Source: Chloroflexota bacterium (GTDB lineage: Bacteria; Chloroflexota; Dehalococcoidia; Dehalococcoidales; JAHJRU01). Taken from it: 13,857 bases of DNA. Every line of letters starts with the position of its first letter. Positions within the stretch are counted from its first letter, which is position 1. The translations under genes were made by a program, and so were the position numbers. The DNA lies in contig JAHJRU010000075.1 in the NCBI GenBank assembly GCA_018830745.1, positions 1 through 13,857 on the forward strand, given 5' to 3'. The notes below the pieces were generated by a model that worked only from the letters and a program-made list of their open reading frames with translations, ran no database searches and had not been told where the DNA came from. This document shows, one piece after another, positions 1 to 6,342 of the stretch.

Positions 1-1017
1 CCAGTCTTTAAACGCCATGTGGACACCCTTGAGTTCGTCAAAATGCAGGTCTACGGCTTGAACTATGTCATAGACTAAAGCATCCGGCAGGTCTTTCCTG
101 ACCATAATCCCCGCCTTGGAAGCAGTCCACTTCATATCTTCAGTCTGCCCCCTATAGGTGCCAGCCGGGATGGTCTGTCGCATCGTCCACGGCACCTTCT
201 CCAGGAGATGGTCTATTGCTTTTTCACTCAGAGGCAGCAGGCGGAAAGGAGTGGTGCGTTCAGCTTCTACCATAGCTGTCATTGGTGCCGCACTGTGATG
301 GAAGAAGGCATCAGCCCTTCCCTCTTTTAGGGCAGTGACAGCCGCCGCCTGGTTCAGAGCTGGCATGAGAATAATATCATCCTTGGTCATGCCGTATGCT
401 TCCAGTACGGCCTGCCAGTTATCCTGGTAAAGCGCCTGGCCTGGTCGGTCAAACATGGACCTTTTGCCCTTGAGATCCGGAATAGTATATATATCTGAGT
501 CAGCCCGGACCACCCAGTGACTGGTTGAATTGTATTCACCAAAGAAAAGCCCGCGCAGGATGTTTGAACTTCCCTTGGGGAATGGTTCCGTCTCACGAAG
601 CCCATAGACTGCTGAAGCACCACCGGTGCCGGTGAGTTGAGCATCGCCCTTAACCATGACCATAGCTGCCGCCAGAGAACCACTTTCTGGCTGTGGTGAG
701 GTGGGTATCCCAGTATATTTCTCTATAATCTTGGCTACGCCAGCAGAATAGATTGACAGCGAAGCGGTTGGGGGTGGACTGGTAATGACCAGAGATTTGG
801 GCCAGTCCGGGGCTGGAGCTGGTTTTGGTGCTGGCGCCGGAGCCGGAGCCGGAGCTGGTTTTGGTGCTGGCGCCGGGGACGGGGACGGTTTTGGCGCTGG
901 AGCCGGAGCTGGTGCTGGAGCTGGAGCCGGAGCTGGAGCCGGCTGTGCACAGCCGAAGCCTAAAGCTACCACTGTGATAATTAATAGCAAAGATACGATT
1001 ATTGTAATCCTCTTCAT
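1..1017 (-). CDS. TAXI-family TRAP transporter solute-binding lipoprotein (partial, C-terminus outside window)
   Basis: This is an extracytoplasmic substrate receptor that would deliver a small organic acid or amino acid to a TRAP-type permease; the substrate cannot be told. The frame is open for 339 codons from the ATG at 1017 to base 1, so the C-terminus is missing. Residues 1-22 form a lipoprotein signal (basic MKR, hydrophobic core, LGFG before Cys23), although the lipobox is not ideal. Residues 24-70 are a low-complexity Pro-Ala linker with a few Lys and Ser. From residue 71 the mature domain has TAXI-like features: a beta strand followed by SAGVAKIIEKYTG, then SGSLAAAMVMVKGDAQL, and later ALNQAAAVTALKEGRADAFF. 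AGGGAGG at 1024-1030 sits well for this start. A permease would be expected beyond base 1. TAXI family membership is fairly sure; ligand is unknown. Confidence 0.85.
   Translation of the reverse strand, partial: MKRITIIVSLLLIITVVALGFGCAQPAPAPAPAPAPAPAPAPKPSPSPAPAPKPAPAPAPAPAPKPAPAPDWPKSLVITSPPPTASLSIYSAGVAKIIEKYTGIPTSPQPESGSLAAAMVMVKGDAQLTGTGGASAVYGLRETEPFPKGSSNILRGLFFGEYNSTSHWVVRADSDIYTIPDLKGKRSMFDRPGQALYQDNWQAVLEAYGMTKDDIILMPALNQAAAVTALKEGRADAFFHHSAAPMTAMVEAERTTPFRLLPLSEKAIDHLLEKVPWTMRQTIPAGTYRGQTEDMKWTASKAGIMVRKDLPDALVYDIVQAVDLHFDELKGVHMAFKDW
815..906 (-). repeat. Tandem coding repeat of the Pro-Ala linker
   Basis: A 26-bp unit occurs exactly twice, at 815-840 and 851-876, with a degenerate third copy at 881-906. 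Each encodes a stretch like PAPAPKPAP on the minus strand. These lie inside the linker of the solute-binding lipoprotein and look like expansion of a flexible spacer between the lipid anchor and the binding domain. It is a coding repeat, not an array of independent elements. Confidence 0.85.
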
Positions 1018-1170
1018 CTTACGCCTCCCTTATTAAAATTGTTGTGATAACCTTTTATGTATGGATGTCATCCCATAATACACCTCCTCCTCGTTAACTT
1101 TTAGAATTGCCACCGGTATTTATCTTCCCAGCCACTGCCACATCGCATTATCCGGTTCCTTACACTTATT
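1018..1170 (-). promoter_or_regulatory. Long 5' leader of the TAXI receptor gene with a two-codon ORF
   Basis: If transcription starts near 1170, the leader is about 150 nt. It contains a second, very strong Shine-Dalgarno (GAGGAGGAGGTG, about 1082-1093) followed by ATG-GGA-TGA with the ATG at 1074-1076. This minimal reading frame is out of frame with the main ORF. A short self-complementary stretch, GGATGACATCC, overlaps it. No known riboswitch class was recognised. It may be a translational control leader or a chance site. Confidence 0.4.
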
Positions 1171-1176
1171 GAAACC

Positions 1177-1204
1177 ATTGTACATCTGTTATGTAGATTG
1201 TCAA
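1177..1204 (-). promoter_or_regulatory. Sigma-70-type promoter of the TAXI receptor gene
   Basis: On the minus strand, a perfect TTGACA (-35, at 1199-1204) is followed after 16 nt by TACAAT (-10, at 1177-1182), which differs from TATAAT at one base. It points at the TAXI receptor start about 160 bp downstream and is the best promoter match in the window. Confidence 0.7.
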
Positions 1205-1282
1205 TACCCCAAAATAAGGAGCCATTTTTTAATGAAGCAAGGTAACGTTTTATGAAGCCCTGCCTGGCTTTAGTAAATAACC

Positions 1283-1310
1283 ATGTAACATTATATACCT
1301 TATGCTACAT
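1283..1310. repeat. Imperfect 28-bp palindrome upstream of the TAXI promoter
   Basis: The arms ATGTAACAT (1283-1291) and ATGCTACAT (1302-1310) are inverted with 8 of 9 positions pairing and a 10-nt AT-rich spacer. The centre lies about 95 bp upstream of the -35 box of the TAXI receptor promoter. The geometry fits a dimeric regulator site, but no regulator can be assigned. Confidence 0.35.
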
Positions 1311-1557
1311 CCCCAGGCGTGAGTTAGCTTTGCAGAGTGCGATTGCGTTGATCTGCTGCTCCGGAAACCAGGCCACCCATAATGTGAATTATTCGGGCTG
1401 GTAAAATTGTGGGGAAATGAGCAGGAAATTCTAGAATGATGCTCGGGACGAATGGGGAACTATACGGTGCCGGAGGTGGTGAACTTCATTGATAGCCTGC
1501 AAGGGCCATCAGCGATAAGGTAAAAAAAGACGTTAGAAAGACAGGGTAAGCTTTATC

Positions 1558-2262
1558 CTACTGGGTTAATTCCCTCTCAATCTCGCTTCTTCTCTCTTCT
1601 AATTCGTCTTTTTCCGCTGTTATGCCGCTGGATTCTTCTACCTTTTTCAATCGGTTCTCCAGTTTCTTCTGCTCTTTTAAAACCCGCTTTAAGGCTTCAG
1701 CAACCGGGTCGGGTAACTCACCGTGCTTAAGGTCTATAACCGGCTTGTGGCGGTCGGATACAATCTTGCCGGGAATGCCCACTACGGTAGTCCCGGGCGG
1801 CACCGCCTTCACCACCACGGAGCCGGAACCTATTCTGGCATCATCACCTATGGTAATGGGACCCAGCGCTATGGCGCCGGCGCCGATAACCACATTATTG
1901 CCCACGGTGGGGTGGCGCTTCTTCTTCTCCAGAGCCGTGCCACCCAGAACCACTCCCTGATAGATGAGAACGTCATCGCCAATCTCCGTGGTCTCGCCGA
2001 TGACAACACCGGCTCCGTGGTCGATAAAAAACCGTCTGCCGATTCGGGCTCCCGGGTGGATTTCTATGCCGGTCAGAAAGCGGTTGAGATGCGACAGTAG
2101 ACGGGCCAGGAGTCTGAGCCGACGCTGCCATAGAAAATGCGCTATCCGGTGAAACCAGAGGGCATGTAATCCGGGATAGCAGGATATAACCTCCAAACGG
2201 CTTCTGGCCGCGGGGTCGCGGGCAAAAACCGTGTTGATGTCTTCTGCCATAGACTTAAACAA
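1558..2262 (-). CDS. cysE: Serine O-acetyltransferase (CysE/EpsC type)
   Basis: The enzyme acetylates L-serine with acetyl-CoA to give O-acetylserine, the carbon acceptor for cysteine synthase. The protein is 234 residues. An N-terminal alpha-helical part (about 1-62) is followed by left-handed beta-helix hexapeptide repeats (about 65-165). The active-site region GIEIHPGA (65-72) and FIDHGAG (79-85, His82) match the short bacterial EpsC-type enzymes; [14 protein letters not shown] sequence and [15 protein letters not shown] close the domain. Residues 183-234 are a charged, probably coiled-coil tail. The start is TTG at 2262: AGGGGGTG lies 6 nt upstream, whereas the next ATG (2250) is too far from it. 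It follows the ubiquitin-like carrier gene by 15 bp and is the last gene of the block. The matching cysK is ten genes upstream, near the head of the same block. Confidence 0.95.
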   Translation of the reverse strand: MFKSMAEDINTVFARDPAARSRLEVISCYPGLHALWFHRIAHFLWQRRLRLLARLLSHLNRFLTGIEIHPGARIGRRFFIDHGAGVVIGETTEIGDDVLIYQGVVLGGTALEKKKRHPTVGNNVVIGAGAIALGPITIGDDARIGSGSVVVKAVPPGTTVVGIPGKIVSDRHKPVIDLKHGELPDPVAEALKRVLKEQKKLENRLKKVEESSGITAEKDELEERRSEIERELTQ

Positions 2263-2277
2263 ATGTCACACCCCCTC

Positions 2278-2550
2278 TCATCCGCCACCAATGGTGCGGA
2301 GTATGTAGAGTTCGTCGCCATCCTTAACCGGCTTGGCTAATTCCTCCGGATATGAGCTCTTGCCGTTAACGTAGATATCGACGAAATGTAGTACATTCCC
2401 GTCATTATCAAGTAGTTCCTCTCTAAGGACGGGGAACTGGTCTATCAGTTGGTCGAGGCATTCCCCTACCGTGCTGCCGTTTACCTCCACTACGTCCTGA
2501 TTATTGGTGAAATGCTGCATGCCCGGGCGAACATCTATTTTCACGCTCAT
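2278..2550 (-). CDS. MoaD/ThiS-family ubiquitin-like sulfur carrier protein
   Basis: This is a 90-residue beta-grasp protein ending in IGGG. In MoaD, ThiS and CysO the C-terminal Gly-Gly is adenylated by an E1-like enzyme and converted to a thiocarboxylate that donates sulfur. Visible family features are the V.ECLDQL helix region, VDIYVNGK near 57-64, LAKPVKDGDELYIL and the C-terminal glycines. The gene directly follows its presumed E1-like activator (24-bp gap) and precedes cysE by 15 bp. That context fits a CysO-like role in cysteine synthesis at least as well as a role in molybdopterin or thiamine synthesis, since no other moa or thi gene is present. GGAGGAGG lies 4 nt before the ATG. The family is clear; which pathway it feeds is inferred. 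Confidence 0.88.
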   Translation of the reverse strand: MSVKIDVRPGMQHFTNNQDVVEVNGSTVGECLDQLIDQFPVLREELLDNDGNVLHFVDIYVNGKSSYPEELAKPVKDGDELYILRTIGGG

Positions 2551-2574
2551 TCAACCTCCTCCTCACTAGAACGG

Positions 2575-3315
2575 TTATCCAGTTTCCAGATGGCCGCAAT
2601 ACTGGCAACCAGGGTCTTTTTTAACCGTCAATTCGGTGAATTTCATATTCAATCCATCATAGACCAGCAGACGGTTCGCCAGCAGCTTGCCGATACCGGT
2701 AAGATACTTTATTACTTCTGTCGCCTGGATACATCCAATGACAGCTGGTGTGACGCCGATTACCGGGAATTTCTCCCGGGGGATAGGTCCCCGGTATATA
2801 CACCCCATACAGGCTGTTTTACCGGGTATTATAGTCATCGCACGGCCCTCAAGACCGTAAACCGCTCCGTGAAAAAACGGAATATTATGCTCTATGGCTG
2901 CCTTATTTAATATAAATCTGGTGGGCAGATTATCCATGGCATCCACTATTAAATCGAAGCCAGCCACTAACCGGGAGACATTGGCTTCAGTTATAGACTC
3001 CGCTACGGCTTCTACCTGTACTCCTTCGTTCAGCTTTTGGAGCTTCTCCGCAGCCGAATTGACCTTTTCTCTGCCCACATCCTTGTCCCAGTGAAGGACC
3101 TGGCGGTTGAGGTTGCTAAGTTCCACCCTGTCATGGTCAATCAGGCGTATCGTCCCTATACCGGCGGCAGCCAAGTAAATGGAAACCGGCGAGCCAAGCC
3201 CACCGCCACCGGCAACAACTACCTTGCTCTGCTTAAGCTTTTCCTGCCCTTCCTCTCCAATCCCCGGTATCATTATCTGGCGGTCGTATCTCTGCAGTTC
3301 ATCATCGGTTAACAT
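2575..3315 (-). CDS. MoeB/ThiF/HesA-family E1-like adenylyltransferase
   Basis: The enzyme would use ATP to adenylate the C-terminal glycine of a ubiquitin-like sulfur carrier, here most likely the product of the next gene. In the 246 residues one sees YDRQI (10-14), the nucleotide loop GGGGLGSP (36-43), an acidic end of strand at Asp60, NLNRQ (68-72) with the catalytic-type Arg71, Lys84, and DAMDN (125-129). A zinc site is formed by C169xxC172 and C237xxC240. Length fits MoeB and ThiF; the rhodanese domain seen in MOCS3-type proteins is absent, so sulfur must come from another protein, plausibly the cysteine desulfurase encoded upstream. AGAGGA precedes the ATG at 3315. It starts 22 bp after cutA. 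Exact subfamily (MoeB, ThiF or HesA) is not resolved. Confidence 0.92.
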   Translation of the reverse strand: MLTDDELQRYDRQIMIPGIGEEGQEKLKQSKVVVAGGGGLGSPVSIYLAAAGIGTIRLIDHDRVELSNLNRQVLHWDKDVGREKVNSAAEKLQKLNEGVQVEAVAESITEANVSRLVAGFDLIVDAMDNLPTRFILNKAAIEHNIPFFHGAVYGLEGRAMTIIPGKTACMGCIYRGPIPREKFPVIGVTPAVIGCIQATEVIKYLTGIGKLLANRLLVYDGLNMKFTELTVKKDPGCQYCGHLETG

Positions 3316-3337
3316 GGCTATCCTCTAAGGTCACTTT

Positions 3338-3658
3338 TTAAGTTTCCTCCCCTATCCAGTTCAGGTAATCCGGGTTGCCGCCAACAATGGGCAGAGCAAT
3401 CACCTCGGCAACCTCGTAGCTATGCATTTTCTTCACTATACCGATAATATCGTCCAGCAGTGAGGCTCTGGTTTTGATAATCAGCAGGCTCTCCTCAGCG
3501 CTATCGAGTTCACCCTGCCACCAGAAGCGTGAACTCACCTGGGGCACAATATTGACGCAAGCGGCTTTCTTCTGTTCCAGCAGAGCCGAGGAGATTTTCT
3601 GCGCCTCCTCCGGGCTGCCGGTAGTGACCAACACCACGATGTAACTGGGCTCTGCCAT
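3338..3658 (-). CDS. cutA: CutA1-family divalent cation tolerance protein
   Basis: This is a small trimeric, PII-like fold protein of about 106 residues, linked to copper and other divalent metal tolerance in Escherichia coli; its molecular role is debated. The family pattern is complete: VTTGSPEEAQKIS at the N-terminus, KKAACVNIVP, the SRFWWQGELDSAEESLLIIKT strand pair, and MHSYEVAEVIALPI, the counterpart of the usual HPYEVPE motif, ending in YLNWI. The ATG at 3658 is chosen; a TTG at 3664 lies closer (5 nt) to GGCGGGAG and would add two residues. It sits between nadA and the E1-like gene with gaps of about 25 and 22 bp, so it is probably co-transcribed. Confidence 0.9.
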   Translation of the reverse strand: MAEPSYIVVLVTTGSPEEAQKISSALLEQKKAACVNIVPQVSSRFWWQGELDSAEESLLIIKTRASLLDDIIGIVKKMHSYEVAEVIALPIVGGNPDYLNWIGEET

Positions 3659-3684
3659 ATCCAACCATGCTCCCGCCTATGAGC

Positions 3685-4596
3685 CTATGACACCTGCAGC
3701 ATGCGGTCAACTGCCGCTTTGGCTCTCAGGCGGGTTTCTTCCGGCACTCTGACCTCAGGTGCCATCTCTTCCAGCGCCCACAGCACCTTTTCCAGAGTGA
3801 TTAGCTTCATATTCGGGCAAACCGCTTTGTTGGATGCCGGGATAAACTCTTTATCAGGATTGTCCTTCTTTAGACGATGCAATATGCCTATCTCCGTACC
3901 CACTATCATCTGGTCGAAATCGTTCTCTCTGGCGTAGCGAATCATCCCGCCGGTGCTCAAGGCCTTGTCCGCCAGAGCTATAACATCAGGCCGGCACTCC
4001 GGGTGGACCACCACCCTTGCTCGGGGATACTTCTTCCTGAGCTCGGTGATATGCTCCGGCAGTATCTTCATATGAGTGGGGCAATAGCCCGGCCAGAGAT
4101 GTATTTTTTTATCCGTCTGGGTGGATACATATTGTCCCAGGTAGTGGTCGGGAATAAACAGTATTTCCTTCGATTCCAGGCTCTCTATAACCCTGACCGC
4201 ATTAGCCGAGGTGCAACAGATGTCCGATTCCGCTTTGACATCAGCCGACGAATTGACATAGCAGACCACTTCGGCGTTCGGTAGCTCCCTTTTTTTTTCC
4301 TTTAGCTTTGCAGCGGTTATCATGTCCGCCATGGGGCAGCCGGCATTGGCGTCCGGCAGTAAAACCACTTTATCGGGACAGAGGATGTAGGCTGTCTCCG
4401 CCATGAAATTGACACCGCAGAATACTATTACCCCGGCGTCTGTTTTAGCCGCTTGCTGGCTCAGTTGCAGAGAGTCTCCGACGAAGTCGGCCATATCCTG
4501 GACCTCACCGCGCTGGTAGTTATGGGCCAGAATGATAGCCTTCCTCTGCTCTTTTAAACTCAAAATTGAGTCAGTCAAGTTGCGGTTATCCGTCAT
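3685..4596 (-). CDS. nadA: Quinolinate synthase
   Basis: NadA condenses iminoaspartate with dihydroxyacetone phosphate to quinolinate in de novo NAD synthesis. The protein has 303 residues, typical of the compact NadA class. The three cysteines that bind the 4Fe-4S cluster are visible: Cys87 in NAGCPMAD, Cys172 in GYCPTH and Cys260 in AVCPNMK. Other family signatures are LAHNYQRGEVQDMADFVGDS (23-42), HPECRPDV (198-205) and VGTEIGIL (232-239). The start overlaps the fdhD stop by 11 bp, implying translational coupling. The usual partners nadB and nadC are not in the window. Its presence in a sulfur-handling block fits its need for an Fe-S cluster. Confidence 0.96.
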   Translation of the reverse strand: MTDNRNLTDSILSLKEQRKAIILAHNYQRGEVQDMADFVGDSLQLSQQAAKTDAGVIVFCGVNFMAETAYILCPDKVVLLPDANAGCPMADMITAAKLKEKKRELPNAEVVCYVNSSADVKAESDICCTSANAVRVIESLESKEILFIPDHYLGQYVSTQTDKKIHLWPGYCPTHMKILPEHITELRKKYPRARVVVHPECRPDVIALADKALSTGGMIRYARENDFDQMIVGTEIGILHRLKKDNPDKEFIPASNKAVCPNMKLITLEKVLWALEEMAPEVRVPEETRLRAKAAVDRMLQVS

Positions 4597-5407
4597 TCAG
4601 GAGCACCTTCCCCTTCACCGGGGCTATGTCGGTTATTACCCGCCAGTCATTGGCATAGACATTCATCCTTTTCCCCCGCACAAAACCTACCAGTGTTATG
4701 CCCAGCTCATTAGCCAGCTTCACCCCTAAATCGGTGGGAGCCGATACGGAGATAATTATGGGGATTTTTCTCTTCGCCGCCTTCAACAATATCTCCGAAG
4801 GGATGCGGCCACTGGTGACTATTACGCGGTTATCCGTTGTTATGTCCTTGAGCAGACATTCACCCAGTATTTTATCTATGGCATTGTGTCTGCCAATATC
4901 ATCAGAGAAGACCAGGATGTTTTTGTTATCGCAGAGGGCGGCACTGTGCACGCCGCCGGTGTCCCGAAAAGTCTGCGAATGATGCTGGAACTCGCTTACG
5001 AGGTCAAATATCTCAGTGGCTGATACCTGAGTCTGCGATTCCACCTTACCCAGGTTCTGGACATCAGCTGCCCGGTAGAGAGAGCCGGCACCACAACCTG
5101 AGGTTATGACCCGTTTGAAGAGTAGCTCACCAGCCGGCCCCTTGTCCTCTTTGGTTTCTATCCGGACTACACCCCGGCGATCATCCACCATTATTTTCTG
5201 GATTTCATCTTTGTTATCGATTAATCCCTCTGAGAAAAGGAAGCCGGCAGCTAAATAGTCCAAATTATGAGGAGAGCAAAGCAGCGTTACCAGCTCGTGG
5301 TTATTTAAGATGATGGTAAGAGGTAGTTCCTTGATTACCATCTCTTCCCGGTCATGCTTACCTTCTTCGGTAACGCGCTGTACAATAAATTTTTCCGCCA
5401 TCTCCAT
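4586..5407 (-). CDS. fdhD: FdhD-type sulfur carrier for formate dehydrogenase
   Basis: FdhD passes sulfur from a cysteine desulfurase to the molybdenum cofactor of formate dehydrogenase. The 273-residue protein shows the family blocks in order: LAAGFLFSEGLI (52-63), SGCGAGSLY (103-111), TGGVHSAAL (150-158), DDIGRHNAIDK (169-179), SGRIPSEILLKA (199-210), SAPTDLGVKLA (222-232) and GFVRGKRMNVY (241-251). Where the E. coli protein has a CxxC pair, this one keeps only the first cysteine (Cys105 in CGAG). The start codon follows the MOSC stop directly (TAA-ATG), with GGAGAG upstream, and the end overlaps nadA. With the desulfurase and MOSC genes close by it belongs to a sulfur delivery group. No formate dehydrogenase is in the window. 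Confidence 0.95.
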   Translation of the reverse strand: MEMAEKFIVQRVTEEGKHDREEMVIKELPLTIILNNHELVTLLCSPHNLDYLAAGFLFSEGLIDNKDEIQKIMVDDRRGVVRIETKEDKGPAGELLFKRVITSGCGAGSLYRAADVQNLGKVESQTQVSATEIFDLVSEFQHHSQTFRDTGGVHSAALCDNKNILVFSDDIGRHNAIDKILGECLLKDITTDNRVIVTSGRIPSEILLKAAKRKIPIIISVSAPTDLGVKLANELGITLVGFVRGKRMNVYANDWRVITDIAPVKGKVLLNDG

Positions 5408-5887
5408 TTACTCTCCGCTCCCCGGCACCCTTATGGCATCGCCGGTTTTAACCACTCCCCCCTGAATTACACGGGCAAAAACACCTTCTTCCGGCATTAT
5501 ACATTGCCCCACCTGCTTGTATATGGCGCACTTGGTATGGCATTCCTTGCCAATCTGGGTGACTTCCAGAATGGTATCATCGCCTATTCGCAAGCGTGTG
5601 CCGAGCGGTAAAGACACCAGGTCAATGCCCTCGCTGGTAATGTTCTCGGCGAAGTCACCATGCCCCACGTCCAGGCCAAGATTCTGCATCTTGGCGATGC
5701 TTTCCATTGCCAGCAGACTTACCTGGCGGTGGCTGTTGCTATCTGCGTGGGCATCATCTACCATCCCGAAATCCTCTTTGAGAGTGCCCTCACTCACAAC
5801 CGTTTTCTTAGTGCCCTTTTTCTTACTGCGGCAGACGGCAATTACTTTGCCCACCGCCTCTCTACCAGTTATAGCTGTATCAGACAC
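5408..5887 (-). CDS. MOSC-domain protein
   Basis: MOSC domains occur in molybdenum cofactor sulfurases and related proteins and are thought to carry sulfur or bind the cofactor. This is a free-standing 159-residue version. Signatures are the N-terminal GKVIAVCRS, HRQVSLLA (53-60), the DVGHGDFAENI loop (73-83), LPLGTRLRIGDDTILEVTQ (93-111) and IGKECHTKCAIY (112-123), which carries Cys116 and Cys120, followed by VIQGGVVKTGDAI. The start is GTG at 5887: GGAAGAGGAG is 8 nt upstream and the preceding stop is 5 nt away. A longer frame from 5944 would run back into the upstream gene without need. The stop abuts fdhD. Together with fdhD it suggests sulfuration of a molybdenum or tungsten enzyme encoded elsewhere. 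Confidence 0.9.
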   Translation of the reverse strand: MSDTAITGREAVGKVIAVCRSKKKGTKKTVVSEGTLKEDFGMVDDAHADSNSHRQVSLLAMESIAKMQNLGLDVGHGDFAENITSEGIDLVSLPLGTRLRIGDDTILEVTQIGKECHTKCAIYKQVGQCIMPEEGVFARVIQGGVVKTGDAIRVPGSGE

Positions 5888-5892
5888 TTTTC

Positions 5893-6303
5893 TTACTCCT
5901 CTTCCTTTTCTCCGACCATTTTCATGTACTCCTTGCGCATGCAATGGTCCATAACCACCTTGAGTCCGGCTTCTTTAGCCCGAGCGGCGGCGCCTTCATT
6001 TACGACTCCTTCCTGCATCCATACCGCCTTAGCTCCTATTTTAATGGCGTCCTCCACTATAGGCGATACGTCCTCGGAACGGCGAAAGATATCAACCACA
6101 TCCACTCTTTCAGGAATGGAACGGAGGTCGGGGTAGCTGGTTTCGCCCACTACTTCCTTTTCTGCCGGGTTCACCGGGATTACCTTAAAGCCTTTTCCCT
6201 TTAAATAGTTGCCCACACGGTAGCTTGGTCGGTCTGGCTTAGAGGAGAGGCCAACGATGGCTACCACCCGGCTGGATTTAAGGATTTCCTCCTCTATGCT
6301 CAT
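5893..6303 (-). CDS. CoA-binding (YccU-like) protein
   Basis: This 136-residue protein has a single Rossmann-type CoA_binding_2 domain: VVAIVGLSSKPDRPSYRVGNYL from residue 13, KVIPVNP (40-46), VDVVDIFR (67-74), AVWMQEGVVNEGAAARAKEAG (93-113) and VVMDHCMRKEY (116-126) with Cys121. The family binds coenzyme A in solved structures, but its cellular function is not established. An acidic GEKEEE tail ends it. GGAGGTGA with good spacing precedes the ATG at 6303. It lies 39 bp after the AIR-synthase-like gene and 5 bp before the MOSC gene. Its place here may hint at a thiol-linked role, which is inference only. Confidence 0.88.
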   Translation of the reverse strand: MSIEEEILKSSRVVAIVGLSSKPDRPSYRVGNYLKGKGFKVIPVNPAEKEVVGETSYPDLRSIPERVDVVDIFRRSEDVSPIVEDAIKIGAKAVWMQEGVVNEGAAARAKEAGLKVVMDHCMRKEYMKMVGEKEEE

Positions 6304-6342
6304 TATGTCACCTCCGTATTTGTAACTGACTAAGGTGCATTA

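Larger units (their letters stand above)
1018..1557. other. Intergenic region between cysE and the TAXI receptor gene, no convincing gene
   Basis: This 540-bp stretch holds the promoter and long leader of the TAXI gene (1018-1204) and an imperfect palindrome (1283-1310). The remainder, 1311-1557, shows no gene, no tRNA-like fold and no clear terminator for the upstream block. A 23-codon plus-strand frame at 1452-1523 has no ribosome binding site and was not accepted as a gene. Confidence 0.6.

Noticed and set aside
815..906. CRISPR-like array
   Set aside because: Repeats are coding, without unique spacers, and belong to a lipoprotein linker.
785..1036. Plus-strand Gly-Ala-rich open frame
   Set aside because: It is the antisense of the Pro-Ala linker; the minus frame has signal peptide, ribosome binding site and promoter.
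1018..1170. SAM, TPP, cobalamin or T-box riboswitch in the TAXI leader
   Set aside because: None of the conserved cores was recognised by eye; a covariance-model search would decide.
1250..1275. AAGCC/GGCTT stem as terminator of the sulfur block
   Set aside because: Five-bp stem without a following T-tract on the minus strand.
1452..1523. Plus-strand frame of 23 codons (MGNYTVPEVV and onward) in the gap before cysE
   Set aside because: It reads like protein but has no ribosome binding site, no upstream extension and no recognisable family; at most a relic of a decayed gene.
5888..5944. Longer MOSC start at 5944
   Set aside because: It would overlap the CoA-binding gene by about 50 bp; the GTG at 5887 has a good ribosome binding site directly after that gene's stop.
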